From positions 23,997,466 through 24,061,465 of the forward strand of contig OX393577.1 in NCBI GenBank assembly GCA_947652605.1: a stretch of DNA of 64,000 bases, read 5' to 3'. Positions 1 through 11,957 of this stretch are shown here, one piece after another (the first letter of the stretch is position 1; each line of letters starts with the position of its first letter). The DNA is from Elmis aenea (lineage: Eukaryota > Arthropoda > Insecta > Coleoptera > Elmidae). The notes beneath the pieces were generated by a model, which was not told the origin of the DNA, did no database searches, and was given only the letters and a program-made list of their open reading frames with translations. The translations under genes were made by a program, and so were the position numbers.

Positions 1-956
1 AATTTAAAATTTAAAGTTTCACTGCATTCGTAAAAATGTTTTAAAACTTTTCATTGTATTAAAGGTAGTTTATTGTCATTCTTCCTATAAATTTTAATTT
101 TGGTAAAACCGCACAGAAGCTGTGAGATTGGTTATGCAGTTGTTTAGAAGGTTATTGAATTGTATTTAAAAGTTATTTAAGCATCAGGAAAAATGGTAAA
201 TTGAAAATATTATTTTTGATTCGGTTTAAAGTATGGGATCTTCATTTAATTCGAGTAAAAACATTATTAAAATGGTACATACAATTCGTACTATTTCGAA
301 TTTTAAATTAAATAAATTCTAAATGCTTTTTTATAGGTCTGTTTTGTTGTGGATATAATTTTTATGTTATACGTTCATTCGTTTGGGCTCTTACTAAATA
401 TATGCATTGCAAAGTTTGGATTTTTTTCGCTATGTAAAACAATGTCTACTTTAACAAAGCACTAATCAAGCATTTTTTTATAGACCATTATGAAATTAAA
501 ATGTGCTTACTTGTTGTCAGTTCGTCAATGTATCGAGTAAATGCTTACATGAAACTCATTATCTAAATTAATAAGGGCATTTGAATTCATGAATACATTT
601 ACTTTTTAATAACAGTGCCAGCAAACTCAATTATATTTACAAATTGAAAATCGTTTCTCTAGCCAGAGTACAGTATAAGTGAATTTTTCTCATTTTGTAT
701 AAAATATTAAATATATATTTAAAGATTATGCATAACGCATAACAAACATGTAGGTTTTTGCATTGCTCGTTAATTTTTGTAGAAAGTTCAGTTTTGTATT
801 TATTTTGTTTTATGATTTGAATTTGTGTTGATTTACTTCGTGCAAAAATAATATTTCCTTCTGTACTAATTACCATGATTATAGAATGGAAAATTTTGTA
901 AGAGCATGAATATTAAAATAGTTTTAATAAAAATTACACTCACATTTTCTCATATC
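1..956. other. AT-rich stretch without recognised feature
   Basis: I see no gene, repeat terminus or structured element here. The minus-strand frame at 637-876 is AT-biased and resembles no family. Confidence 0.5.
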
Positions 957-1137
957 GTACAGGGTGGTCAAAATTCGATTGAACTACATGGGTATCTCGC
1001 TTAATATTTTTAAGATAGAGAAACGGTAAAATCAAGTTATGAAGGTTTTTTAGTATTATTTTTTAAGAAAAACATTAGGCTGTGAGTTTTTCTGCACATT
1101 TTTGTTAATTTGACCGTTTCCCTATCTTGAATATTAA

Positions 1138-2101
1138 CCTTTAAGAGCTAACGTGCGGTCTCAGAGACCGACGGAACCGAATTATTCCGATAAATGACAG
1201 ATGGATTCGAATATCGTGCTCGGTCGTTCAGTAGCTTCATATTATACGTAGATGTTGCTATTGCCAAAACGGCAGCAAAAACGCGTGTATAGTTTCTTAA
1301 CTATATGTACATCAAATTTCGGTCTCAGAGACCGACGTTAGCTTTGGTGTAATTAAAGTAAAGGTAATGGAGCTGCTGGTTTAGTGTTTTATTTTAAGTA
1401 ATAATTATCCTAATAGTGTAAAAATGAATTACGAACAACAACAAAATTACTTGCAAAGACTTTTTGTAGAATTTTTTTAGAGACACTAGGTATGGAGTTA
1501 CTTGAGCCACATGCAAGACGCAGAGCACTTGCAAAATATCTACCCAGGACGCCTTCAAGAAATTTTTCAAATAACACTGACTGTTTCAAATAATGAACAG
1601 GCACATGGACGCTGCTTTTACTGCAGTAGTAAAAAAAGTAGAAAAACCAAATATGTATAAGTGCAATATATGCAATAAGTTTATGTGTATGGAACACATA
1701 AAAGGCATATTATGTGTAGAATGCTCTGCAAATATATAGTACTTTTTATAGTGAAAAGTTCCATTATACTATAAATCCTTTTTTGTGCTAAACCTGAATT
1801 TTACTTAATATATAATGTAAATAACCTATTTCAGATGTTTTTTCTTTATTTTTTTAATTTTTTGTTTGTTTTTGTTTCATTTAAAAAATATTTTTACGTT
1901 TTTGTAAGGATATTTTTAAATAGTTTTTTTTTTGTAAAAAACGAACGAAATAATTTTTTTTTTAATTAAAATTGTTTTTATATACAGTCTACTAGTTGCC
2001 TTATAAACTTCAGATAAAAATTATTTAAAAAACCAATTTTTCTGTTATATTTTATTTTCGGTCTATGAGACGTTCAAATTAAAAACGTTAGCCCTGAAAG
2101 G
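1138..2101 (+). mobile_element. piggyBac-type element, internally deleted, with TTAA target duplications
   Basis: It is flanked by TTAA at 1134-1137 and 2102-2105. Its inverted termini match: CCTTTAAGAGCTAACGT on the left, and CCTTTCAGGGCTAACGT reading inward from the right. Subterminal palindromes GGTCTCAGAGACCGA occur near 1158 and 1321, with a weaker relative (GGTCTATGAGACG) near 2060. CCY...RGG ends and a TTAA duplication define the piggyBac superfamily. At 964 bp it is far shorter than autonomous elements (about 2.4 kb) and keeps only the end of the transposase. Confidence 0.88.
1465..1740 (+). pseudogene. piggyBac transposase C-terminal remnant (cysteine-rich domain)
   Basis: In shifting frames the + strand reads FLETLGMELLEPHARRRALA, like the end of the piggyBac DDE domain. 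It then reads GRCFYCSSKKSRKTK, and after a frameshift CNICNKFMCMEHIKG and CVECSANI before a stop at 1737-1739. The spacing of Cys and His residues (CxxC, CxxC, CxxH, CxxC) fits the C-terminal cross-brace zinc domain that binds piggyBac ends. The catalytic core with its Asp residues is missing and there is at least one frameshift, so it is dead. Confidence 0.8.
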
Positions 2102-2150
2102 TTAAGCGAGATACCCATGTAATCCCATCGAATTCGGACCACCCTGTACT

Positions 2151-5010
2151 TGTTTTACGATAGTCGTAGATTCGAATTTTTACACACACGTGCGTACGTG
2201 ATCACGTTCCTAAATCTAGTTATGAACGGTTAACCATAAAATATGACTTCATACAAAAAACTTTCTTGCTAAATTGTGGTTTTATAGACTAGGATAAAAG
2301 AAAAATGCCAAAGCGTATGTGTATATCCGTTATACTTTAGAGTTTGAAACCTTCGTTATTGATTTTAAAACTTTTACTTCCGGAATAACTTTTTGAAACG
2401 TAATATAATGTAAGATATAATACAATACAACCACCCTTGTTGATCATCATTCAAAATATTGGCAATAGTAATGTTAAGGATTTCTTTTTACCCATAATGT
2501 TAATGAATTTGTAAATTTACTAAAAAGTAACAACTGTTATCGTTATCATATTTTACATATAGACAAAAAAAATATGGAGTATTTTTTACCAATTTTTTAC
2601 ACAAGCCAAAACCAAAATATTACCGAATTTTTAAAGTTTGTTTTTTTAACTCATGAATTGTCACAAGAATTGAAATATATCGAACAGAAAATTTTATAGT
2701 TTAATTTCTAAGCCAACTTTATTTGATTTATTAGCCTAATATTTTGACCAAGTTACAATGAAAAAAAAAATAGAAACATCGAATATTGATAGAAAATTAT
2801 TAAGCAAATTAATAAATTGTTTTTTCTGAACTCTGCTGTATTTATGCTTCATTAGCATTATAAACACTCAATCACGCAAAAAAAAACTGTGCATAAAACA
2901 GTGATTTAAGATGTACATTACACAAGACCATAATCAGTTAATTAAAATTGGTTGTGGTCTGAGTGCTCACAAATAATCGTTAATTATTGTATAAATTATG
3001 CAGATTTACAGACACAGCTGTCTCTCTTTTATCCAGACTTAATATTTGTAAACACCTATCAAAAACCCTATATATTTGCATTAACTAATTAAACGATGTA
3101 CCTGTCTTCACACCCGCACTACCTGTACTATTTTTCCGATTTTGCCTGATTATTGTGAATCTCTCGTGTTGGATCCTTTGATAGCTAATTTGATAAAGCA
3201 GTAAGGGTTGTAATCACTGGCCATTCTGTGGGGGCGACACTCTTTGCCCTGATAATATTGATAAACAGTTGATTGACAGGAAGAGGACATGACCCGAAAA
3301 ACGCATAAATTATTGATTTTCACACTATATTACGGGATCACATCACCAGTTTAAGCTGCAAGACCTTAGGTGACTTTTAAAACGGAAAATACAAAACTGT
3401 TGTACACTTAACCCTCTATTTGTTTCATTTATTTTGCATTCTTTTGTTATTATAATATATCCTTGTTTTACTTTAGACTACAAAACGTGTGTAGGTATAT
3501 TGTTTTTGATTGTTGTTCGAAAAATAAAAAGATGCAATATTTGTCTTTTAAAAAAAGAATTTAGACAATCTGTTTCTGTTTTTTTCTTTGAATACGATTA
3601 ATATAATTTTTTTAAAACTAATTGAGAAGGATCTACGCTGTACCCTTTTAATTTATTGCTGCAGAGGTACCCCTGTTAGGCAAGTGATGTTAAATTATTC
3701 AGATAATATATGAGTAACAATTTTTTTAGTGATATTAAGTACATTTAGGTAAGTGAGCCAGGAGCGGCGAACGTGAGAAAATTCAAAATTGCGCTAAAAT
3801 TCAATATTCCGTTGTTGAATGTTGCATGTGCTCTGTACAGCATTTGGCTGGTTTGAATGGAATGTGAATATAAATTATATATTTCTCGCCTTGCTTGACG
3901 ATTTCCTCCCTTAGTATTTGATCCTTTAATTAATTTTCAAATGTACGCAATTATAAAGTATCGTGGCGTATTTCGCAGATCCACTTTATCCGTTTTCACT
4001 TGAGAAGTTGATCTCGTTTCAATGATTTTACTTGATTGTTTAGTTTAGATGAACGTGGTTTTTCTCGTCTTTGTGTATTAATATATTTTTTATAGAAACT
4101 TGGGTTAATTGGGTTTATAAGCTGAAATTGAGTCTAGAATGTCGTTATGAACCCGTTTTGAAATTACACAACTAATCTTAGCAGTGACTAGCGTCTGTCT
4201 ATTAAACTACCCATAAAATGTAATAAAGCGTACAATTTAAAATCGCTTATGTTATAGAATATCAGACGAACCATAGCGTGTAACGGTATTATTATAAATG
4301 GTTTTATTACATCAGAGCTATTGTTTAATTTGCAATTTCATTTTTTGAATTAGTGACAGATCTATTATAGCTAAAGCGGTTTTACTTAAATCAATAATCT
4401 ATCGTTGTTTAAGTGAACTGAATATCTTATTTCCAGTTATATTTTATTAAGCATACATGTTTCAATAACCTATCAAATCGACTAATTTTATCAGTGAAAT
4501 AAAGTTTTACTTTTTGGTAATTTTTGTGAATTTCAAATAATCATGTTTAACATAATTTAAAATGCAATATTTTTTTATGTTTTCACAACTTTTTTGATTT
4601 AATCACTATTTACCATAAAATGCAATTACTACATGGCACGATCCCGTAGAGAAGCTTTCCGTACTAAAAATATTTACTCGCAGATAGTTTATTCAATTAA
4701 CAGTTAGTGTACATCACTTAATATGCAAATTAGTTTGTGGCAAATATTGCTTGTTAACCAATAAACACTTAGAAACAATAAATAGAATAAATAATATAAT
4801 TATGTTCAATGTAATATTTTAGGGGAAAAATAGTAAGAGCTGTTTCCAATTGATTGAGACCTAATAGAAGTGGATATATTTTTTAAAGTATTTAAGTTGT
4901 TTAAGTAGTAATTAACTGGATGGTTTTCAAGAAATGATATTGGCCAAGGTATATTTCATATTTTTTTAGTTTACGTTCAAAAAATCAGTTGTTCTCGATC
5001 AATTTTTAGG
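2151..5010. other. Stretch without recognised gene
   Basis: AT-rich non-coding sequence. I find no exon with supportable coding content, and no repeat ends that I can pair. Confidence 0.5.
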
Positions 5011-5019
5011 TTGGAAAAT

Positions 5020-5135
5020 ACATCTTTACTGGCCTAGGCCAGAAAGTACTGGTTGCGATGGTAATGAGTTATCTTCACCGCCCTAGGCCGGAAAGTAGCT
5101 GGTTGCCATGGCGATGAATTGTTTTGTTGATTTGA
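5020..5135. repeat. Tandem duplication centred on the palindrome CCTAGG
   Basis: Two adjacent units of about 58 bp. Each has (G)CCTAGGCC, then AGAAAGTA or GGAAAGTA, CTGGTTGC, a variable base, ATGG and a GATGA/AATGA end. They are imperfect copies (for example GGCCTAGGCCAGAAAGTA against GCCCTAGGCCGGAAAGTA). Confidence 0.65.
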
Positions 5136-5270
5136 ATTGTCAAACAAGCGTCGTTATACAACCAAGCGAATTTTCATTTGTAGGTTGTTAACGTATTGTT
5201 TTGTGACGATAGTGTTTTTGGTGTCAGTGGCGCACACAGAAAAAATATTGTACGTAACACACCCGTAAAG

Positions 5271-5329
5271 TGTCTTTACTGGACTCGCCTACGGCTCGTC
5301 CCAAAACTGCCTACTCGTCCAGTAAAGGA
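5271..5329. repeat. Short inverted repeat (stem-loop)
   Basis: CTTTACTGGACTCG is followed about 26 bp later by CTCGTCCAGTAAAG, its near-perfect complement. It is GC-richer than its surroundings. It lies about 140 bp after the CCTAGG tandem unit, where CTTTACTGG also occurs, so both may belong to one repeat family. Confidence 0.6.
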
Positions 5330-7183
5330 CCACTTTCCGGTCTTACTACGTCAATAACTAATTCTCTACTCTTTTTTTACCTTTTTACCAATTTAAAACA
5401 AATAATTTCGGTGTATTGTTCCATTCTTTACAAAATCAATTTGCAGTTGTCCAACAATCTGATCTCCTGCCTTACCTTTTTTAAATCCCAGCGGGTTTCT
5501 TCTGTAAGGGTAAATTTAAAAACGGATTTTATGTACAGGAATTCCTTGTAATAGAAAAAAGCACAAAGTATACGCCCATGCAAATTCCCTTAAAGCATCT
5601 GTGTTAAAATTCACTTACCATAAAATCGAAATCTAAAGATTATAGATCTCGTTTATTACATTTATAAAACGGGAAACCTGTAAAAATAGACATCCGGCAT
5701 AATATGAGGAAGATTATCAATTTTAAAAATACACCATGACGCAAGCTGCACAAATACAAATTATTTAATCTAAAGTTAAATCAGAAGTGATGCAGCCATA
5801 TGACTGACTGATTTAGCGATGTTAAGAATGTTATTTCACTAGAGATAAATAAACGAAATTTAAAAAACTGACAGTTTTCGCGTGTGTTATCTCACATAAA
5901 TTATTTCCAAGAAGTTTATGTTTCTATCTCGATTGTGTATAATCGCGTTGGCGTTAAAAAAAGAAACGAAATAATATTATTATTAATTGCTGTATGATTA
6001 TTATTATTATTATTATACCTAAAGTTCTGTATATAATTTTTTATTTTGAGGTGTTGAAGTATTGAAGTTTAGTTATCTTTAAAGCACCATAGAGATATCT
6101 ATTCTCTACAACACCCAAAATTTATGGAATTGCACTCACACACACTTTTTTTTTTAACAGCGATAGATTTCTTAATCGACATGAATCCACTAGTATTTTT
6201 ATTGTTTCAGTTGTATGAACGTATTTACTTTCTATTTTCAATTAAGAATATTTTTCGGACTTGGCCTGTTATAGATCTAATTAAATTTGCGAAAACCATT
6301 TAATTGCGATTCCTGAATTAAAATCTGTGATCTAAAATATTTAATCTAATTGGAAGATCCTTACAACGTTACCTTTAAAGTGTAATAGTCGTCCACTGTT
6401 GTTCTGCATTAGTAAGTCTCCGCATCGTCTCGTTTAATTTCCATCCAATAATAATCGTATTATAACTGTTGAGTTAAATTGTACGTCGTCCTCGTGTTTG
6501 CAGTCGAATAACTTTTACCTCAATTTGCATTTAGAGAGATGAGAATCAAGAACATTAAAAAAATGCAAAGTAATTGTATTTTACTGCAGATAATGATAAA
6601 TATGTTTTGAACTACGGTTGTATCGATACATATTTAAATGTAAATGGCTTTTACAATCATTATGATGTTAAGATTCTGAATAAACTGCCATTTATTTCTA
6701 TTATTTACAATGAAATTACAAAAACAGCTTCTATGAACAAAATCAGCAAACAAAGCATGCATCATTGGATATTTTTATGTCAACACAGAAATAAAGTTGA
6801 TGAATTTTTTATCGATTTTGGAACTTTATGATTATGGAAAGTGTATTACGGTTTAACAACATCTATAAGTTATGTACCTATTTAGCAACTAACGTTAGGA
6901 TTCAGTATTTTATTGTATTTGTACTGACTGAATGGAACGTTTTCGCGTGAAATAACTTATTAAATAAAGTCTTAAAAGGACCAAACGAGGTGGATTTAAA
7001 CCCGTAGGGCGAGTTATCAGTAACTGGTTCAACATGCAAAGTAGTTAAAGGTTTAATTTATATCTTAGTGTAGCAGGTAGATTAGACTGCATATCAACAG
7101 ATATTGGAAAACAACGTGTTGTTGTGGTGTACGTCCTTGGCGTGATTTGCAAATATGAGAAAACTGCACAGGTTTCCAGAATT
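5330..7183. other. Stretch without recognised gene; ATT microsatellite near 5970-6017
   Basis: A (ATT)n-like microsatellite lies at about 5970-6017. The + strand frame at 6574-6831 (85 codons) has near-normal composition but resembles no family known to me, so I do not call it a gene. Confidence 0.5.
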
Positions 7184-7335
7184 AAGCCGCGTTTTCCTAG
7201 CAGCAGGTATTTTGCGCGGCGTAGAACGTAGTAATGCCTCGACCAGTCAACATAGAGAGAGACTGGTGTTGACTGGTCGAGGCATTACTGCGTTCTACGC
7301 CGCGCAAAATACCTGCTGCTAGGAAAACGCGGCTT
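7184..7335. repeat. Near-perfect 69-bp-arm hairpin
   Basis: The left arm (7184-7252) starts AAGCCGCGTTTTCCTAGC. The right arm (7267-7335) is its complement with a single mismatch (T at 7229 against the C expected from the other arm). The loop is 14 nt (7253-7266) with AGAGAGAG. GC content is well above the surroundings. The flanks are AATT|AAGCC and GGCTT|TAGT, with no clear target duplication. It could be a small foldback transposon, or the template of a hairpin RNA processed to siRNAs. The sequence alone does not decide. Confidence 0.9.
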
Positions 7336-7490
7336 TAGTCTAATTTATCTTTAAGTGATTTTTAATCACGTGATTAATTAAAATACAAGAACATCTAGGG
7401 CGATTTAAAGAGACGTAACATGGGGATATCTCTTGCTCTAAAAGAGCTACAAGCATTTGTATTTTATATTAAACTAAAAATGTTAATATA

Positions 7491-8545
7491 CGTGGGATAT
7501 CCAGAAAGTAAGTTCCGTTTGGCTATTAAACAAAAACAAAACGTATTAAAAAAACTTTTTTTATTGCATTGTAAAGTACAAACCTTAAACTAATTTTCCA
7601 CGTAATTTCCACCATTGTTTAGGCATTTGTCATAGCGGGGCACAAGTTTTTCTATGCCCCTGTCATAGAACGTTCCCGCCTGTGATGCGCGACGCAGTTT
7701 TTTAAGGGTGTCACAGTCTCACAGTATGCATTTGCGTATATTGTTGCACCGCGTGGCATAAAGTCCACCAGCACCAGCACGACGCCTTGTCAGTCCCAAA
7801 ACACGGTGTACATGATTTTTCGAGTGGTTAGGGTTTGTTTGAGTTTTGTCTTTGTTGGCGATGAAATGTGTCTCCATTCCATTCATTGATTGCCTTTTTG
7901 ATTCAGGCGTTTTGTGGGCCTCCTAGGTCTCATCCTCAGTGAGCAGTGACGATACAGCTCAAGAAGTTATCACCATCATTGTTCTACCGGGTCACACCTC
8001 AATTGCTCCGTCAGAAGTTTCGGCACCCAACGAGAACACAGTTTTCGATATTGCATATTCTAGGAAGCAATTTAATGCAAAAGAGAACGTAAAATTTGCA
8101 GAAATAGCAGTGACAATTTCGTAATGGTGAATGTTTGGTTTTCCCTAATCGTCTTTTCAACTCCATGCACCAAATCATCAGTCACCAAAGATGGGCAGCC
8201 ACTTCGTTCTTCATCATGCACATTCTCACGTCCTTCTTTGAACAATCGTATCCATCTCCGTACCATCGAATCGCTCATTGCATTTTCTCTGTACACTTCA
8301 CAGATTTGTTTATGAATTTCACAAGGTTTCACATTCCTGGTATTGAGAAAACGTATTACAGATCGCATTTTACATGAGTGGCGGGATTTGCAATTCGCTT
8401 AGAGATTATAAAGTCTTACCGTGCAGCACACATAATAACAAAAGATCTACTGAATCAGTGAAACTGGCGCGCATGCGCGAAATTGCCACAGTAGCGCCTA
8501 CGCGGCAACACGTGACAACGGAACTTACTTTCTGGAGAGCCCACG
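7491..8545 (-). mobile_element. mariner-type transposon, internally deleted
   Basis: The inverted ends CGTGGGATATCCAGAAAGTA and, from the right, CGTGGGCTCTCCAGAAAGTA match except for 2-3 bases and are flanked by TA on both sides (7489-7490, 8546-8547). Length is about 1.05 kb against about 1.3 kb for intact mariners. Transposase remnants fill the inside on the minus strand. Confidence 0.9.
7590..8368 (-). pseudogene. mariner transposase remnant
   Basis: The minus strand starts with ATG at 8368 and reads MRSVIRFLNTRNVKPCEIHK, then MVRRWIRLFKEGRENVHDEE and SGCPSLVTDDL. This is the two-part helix-turn-helix and linker of mariner transposases. Further on, in other frames, it shows the KRQSMEWRH block of the catalytic domain (about 7860) and VFWD (about 7800). 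It ends LVPRYDKCLNNGGNYVEN before a stop at 7590-7592. Frameshifts and deletion of part of the catalytic domain show it is inactive. Confidence 0.88.
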
Positions 8546-8677
8546 TAGGTATATTAGATTTTTTTAAAGCTGTTGCCCTAAATTTATTTTCAAAATAAAC
8601 GACCGTTCAAAAGCCTCTATTTTCTGTGATAAAAAAGATAACACAAGTATTATGCTTGTTACAAGAAATATACAAAT

Positions 8678-9100
8678 AATAGTTATTTATGTATCAAGGC
8701 CAAAAAGTTTAACTTTTTCGGCCGCGTCTGGTTTGCTGGCCGAGACGTAGTCAAGGCCAGCAAACAGGCAAGGCCGAAAAAGTACGTTTTGGCCGAGGTG
8801 CATATTACATTTTTTGTGCGATCGAATTAAAAGCAATTTAAATTTTTAGTAATTTTCAAAATTATAGGTTAGAAACTACGTGACATTCTGTCACTGACAG
8901 ATTACGGCGTATGTACTGCATTACCGGCCCTCTCCTTAGCAACGGCCGTAAAAGTTACTTTTTCGGCCGTTGCTAAGGGTAACGGCCTGAAAAGTAACTT
9001 TTACGGCCGTTGCTAAGGATAGGACCGGTAATGCAGTACTTTATGGTTGCTAACGCGTCCGTCAAACAGCTGTTTCTAGTACGATCGCACAAAAAATAAT
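8678..9100 (+). mobile_element. GC-rich foldback element H, copy 1
   Basis: It starts ATAGTTATTTATGTATCAAGG and ends CGATCGCACAAAAAATA. Inside are nested inverted repeats: TTTTTGTGCGATCG (about 8813) pairs with CGATCGCACAAAAA (about 9081). GCATTACCGGCC pairs with GGTAATGC. CTTAGCAACGGCCGTAAAAG pairs with CTTTTACGGCCGTTGCTAAG. Two other copies are at 21226-21598 and, inverted and interrupted, at 23172-24527. There is no coding capacity; superfamily unknown. Confidence 0.8.
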
Positions 9101-10893
9101 ATAAATCAATATTTTCGTTAAATCTATAAACTGTTATTCGCCTATACATAGTCACGAAAAATGAACAGAAAACTTAGCAGATGCAAGGAAAATGGCTAAG
9201 AATAAGGCAAGTGTGAAATGTAATTTAAAGAAAATAAATAATGCCGTTTCAATTTCTAATAAGTGATATTTCTTAATACCGTAAACATTAGCTACTAACA
9301 GCTTCAAACGTGCAAACAATCGACTTCGTTTTATATTTTGTTAGTAAAATGGTGCCAAGCCGTCTGAGCAAATTAAATATTCGGCAATTTAATACTTTGA
9401 GCCGCTACGAAGTTTTATGATAAAATAATCACTTTGTAATTTAATGTTTTTTCTATGACTTTTATTGCGAAAGTTCTAGATTTTGACAAAGTGTTTGTTA
9501 AAAGGAGAGAAATTTAGTTGTTTACTTAGCAATTGAGTGTAGGCTTTTGTTACATAGTAACTCTATACAAATTTCTTGTGGTTGAATGTGTTGATACAGC
9601 AATACAATTTATTCTGAGACGTTTGTATAGATAGAAAACGTTAGCAACACGTTGGGAAATTTAGGAAAAACCTAAGTAAATACATTTTAAGGCATGAATG
9701 ACTACAACAGTGTGGTATAAAATAATGATGCAATAACAGTAGCATTTTTCAAGTTTTCAAATTTTATCTCTAAAGATTGCAATTTTTGTTCATATTTTTT
9801 GGTGGTTGCCCAAAATTTTTTTCGTGTTATACTGTGTAGTATATTATGTTTTAGTAGCTACCTGCTTTTAGCTGTAATCTGTAATGTATTGGTAAATGTA
9901 TGCACATAAATATACAATATGTGCTTATAGTTGCTTCCTAGATTGTTTGATGTTAGTTTGCTTCTCGTGTAATTAATTTAATTAGAATTAGTAATCAGGA
10001 TACCCAATTATGCATACGGTGTTAGGGTTGAAATGTATTGAAAATGGCTGCAAACAAAATTAATTGATATTACTGGTGATTACAACACTACATAATGTGC
10101 GTAATTTTCTTTATTAATTGATTACATTTTTAATTTTTGTTAGGTTACAAGATGGTAACTATAATAAACTGCGTCACTTGTAAAACATAAAGCTGAAACA
10201 ATATAAATAAGCATTGCATTTTTAACGCTAATGATTGGAATGTTTTCCAATTTTTTTCGAACTTATTGTGCTTATTCGTAAAATTGATTGATTTAACATT
10301 TATTAATGTATAGTATGTGTTTTAAATTGTTTGGTGATGTATGTACAAATTTTATTGTGTTTAATTTACCTTATGAATGAATGCCAGGAGATATTAAACT
10401 AATCCCAGAGTTGCTATTTTTAAACAGCGTTTCAGATCTGAGAGTTCTTGTTTATTTTTAAAGCGAACCGGCTCAAAAGCTTGTTTATGCAAAGGTACAA
10501 TTACTTTACAGGTTAAAGCAACATCAATCAATTTATAGCCTGTAATTGCATTTAGTTGTTTTGAATTGCAAACAATTAATTTAATTATGCTAGGAAATGT
10601 TTCGTTTTGAGTATGCTATTTCCAAAAAGTGTTTTTATACTGCAAAACGAAGTACACATTTTATTTTGACTTTAACATTTTCTATTTAATTTTTAAAAGT
10701 CTACATTATTTGGTTTACACTAAATTAAACTGCATAATTACTCTATTAATTTAACTAAGTGTTTATTATTCATTAATTAAAGTTTATTGTTAGAGTTTCT
10801 TATCATTTTGTCACTACTCACTAATACTTTGATTGTTTGATTGTTAAAATATAAATTACTGTTTTGCGTAATTGTGGATTTAGCACAGGGTAT
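9101..10893. other. Stretch without recognised gene
   Basis: AT-rich sequence with no supportable exon or repeat boundaries. Confidence 0.5.
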
Positions 10894-10895
10894 TA

Positions 10896-11955
10896 TACAG
10901 GGTGTTTCTTAAATATTGCGAAAACATTCGGGAGGTGATTTCTTATCGAAAATTAAGGGGGATATTTCATATAACATTTTTTTCTTAGACGTCTCCTTTC
11001 GGAGTTACACCCTCCTAAAGGGGAGCGGTAAAATTAGGTTTTTATTTCATTTCTCAAATTTGGATAAATGCAGGAAAATGATATTTGACAGATGTTTTAT
11101 CCTTATTAAAAGGTTTCCCATAGAATTATTTTCAATCATCTCTCACTTTCACAGGTGGCTGAAAAGTGCGACCCCTGTTGGTTTTTTAATTAGAACTTTT
11201 TGGTGGGTTAAAATTTTACAATTAAAAATTCTTTTTTTTTAAGTCTGATTTATTTAGAAACTTTTTTTATTCTTTAGTTTCTCGTAAAACCTACCGTTTT
11301 TAAACTTGAACCATCAAATATTCCATACAAAATGATTCATATTGGTGGTTTCCATGGTTTGTTTATGTTCATGTTGAATATAATTGACGGGCGTTTTAGC
11401 GTTGTCGCCGCGTAAACGTCAAAATGAATTACACCCGTCACTTTTACCTAATATGAACATAAATAAACCATGGTAACCACTAAAATGAATCGTTTTATAT
11501 TGGAATATTAATTTGATGGTTCGTGTTTACTGATTTTATTTTTTACTCAAAAACTGTAGGTTTTACGAGAAAACTTAAGGAACAATCAAGTTTCTAAATA
11601 AATCAAGCTTTAAATATTTTTTATATTTAAAAATTTTAAACCACCAAAAAGTTCTGATAAAAAAAACAACAGCGGAGTCGCACTTTTCAGTCCCCTGTGA
11701 AGGTGGGTGGTGGGTGGTAATTAAAAATATTACTATGGGAAACCTTTAAATAAGTATAAATTATCTACCAAATATTATTCTACATTTATCCAAATTTAAG
11801 AAATAAAATAAAAACCTAATTTTTCCGCTCCCCTTGAGGGGGGTGTAACTCCGAAAGGAGACGTATAAGGAAAACAATTTATATGAAAGACCGCCTTTAA
11901 TTTTTGATAAGGAATCACCTCCCGATTTTTTTGCAATAATTACGAAACACCTGTA
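10896..11955. mobile_element. Palindromic TIR element (GTGTTTCTTAA family)
   Basis: Ends TACAGGGTGTTTC...GAAACACCTGTA with TA on both sides. Arms of about 500 bp are complementary, for example GACGTCTCCTTTCGGAGTTA on the left and TAACTCCGAAAGGAGACGTA on the right. The centre lies near 11400-11425 (TTGACGGGCGTTTTAGCG). Frames within it are arms read by chance. A half copy is at 31684-32170. Confidence 0.85.
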
Positions 11956-11957
11956 TA

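Larger units (their letters stand above)
957..2150. mobile_element. Palindromic TIR miniature element, split by a piggyBac insertion
   Basis: Left end TACAGGGTGGTC, right end GACCACCCTGTA. The left arm carries CATGGGTATCTCGCTTAATA and a run containing AGATAGAGAAACGGT. The complement of that run occurs at about 1110-1137, so the original element was a palindrome of about 228 bp (957-1137 plus 2106-2150). Its second arm was interrupted just before TTAAGCGAGATACCCATG by the piggyBac element at 1138-2101. The ends are flanked by TA. Confidence 0.75.

Noticed and set aside
6574..6831. 85-codon + frame with balanced composition
   Set aside because: No recognisable domain, no splice context that I can defend and no homologue known to me; left uncalled.
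8124..8377. Plus-strand frames opposite the mariner remnant
   Set aside because: They are antisense shadows of the transposase read on the minus strand.
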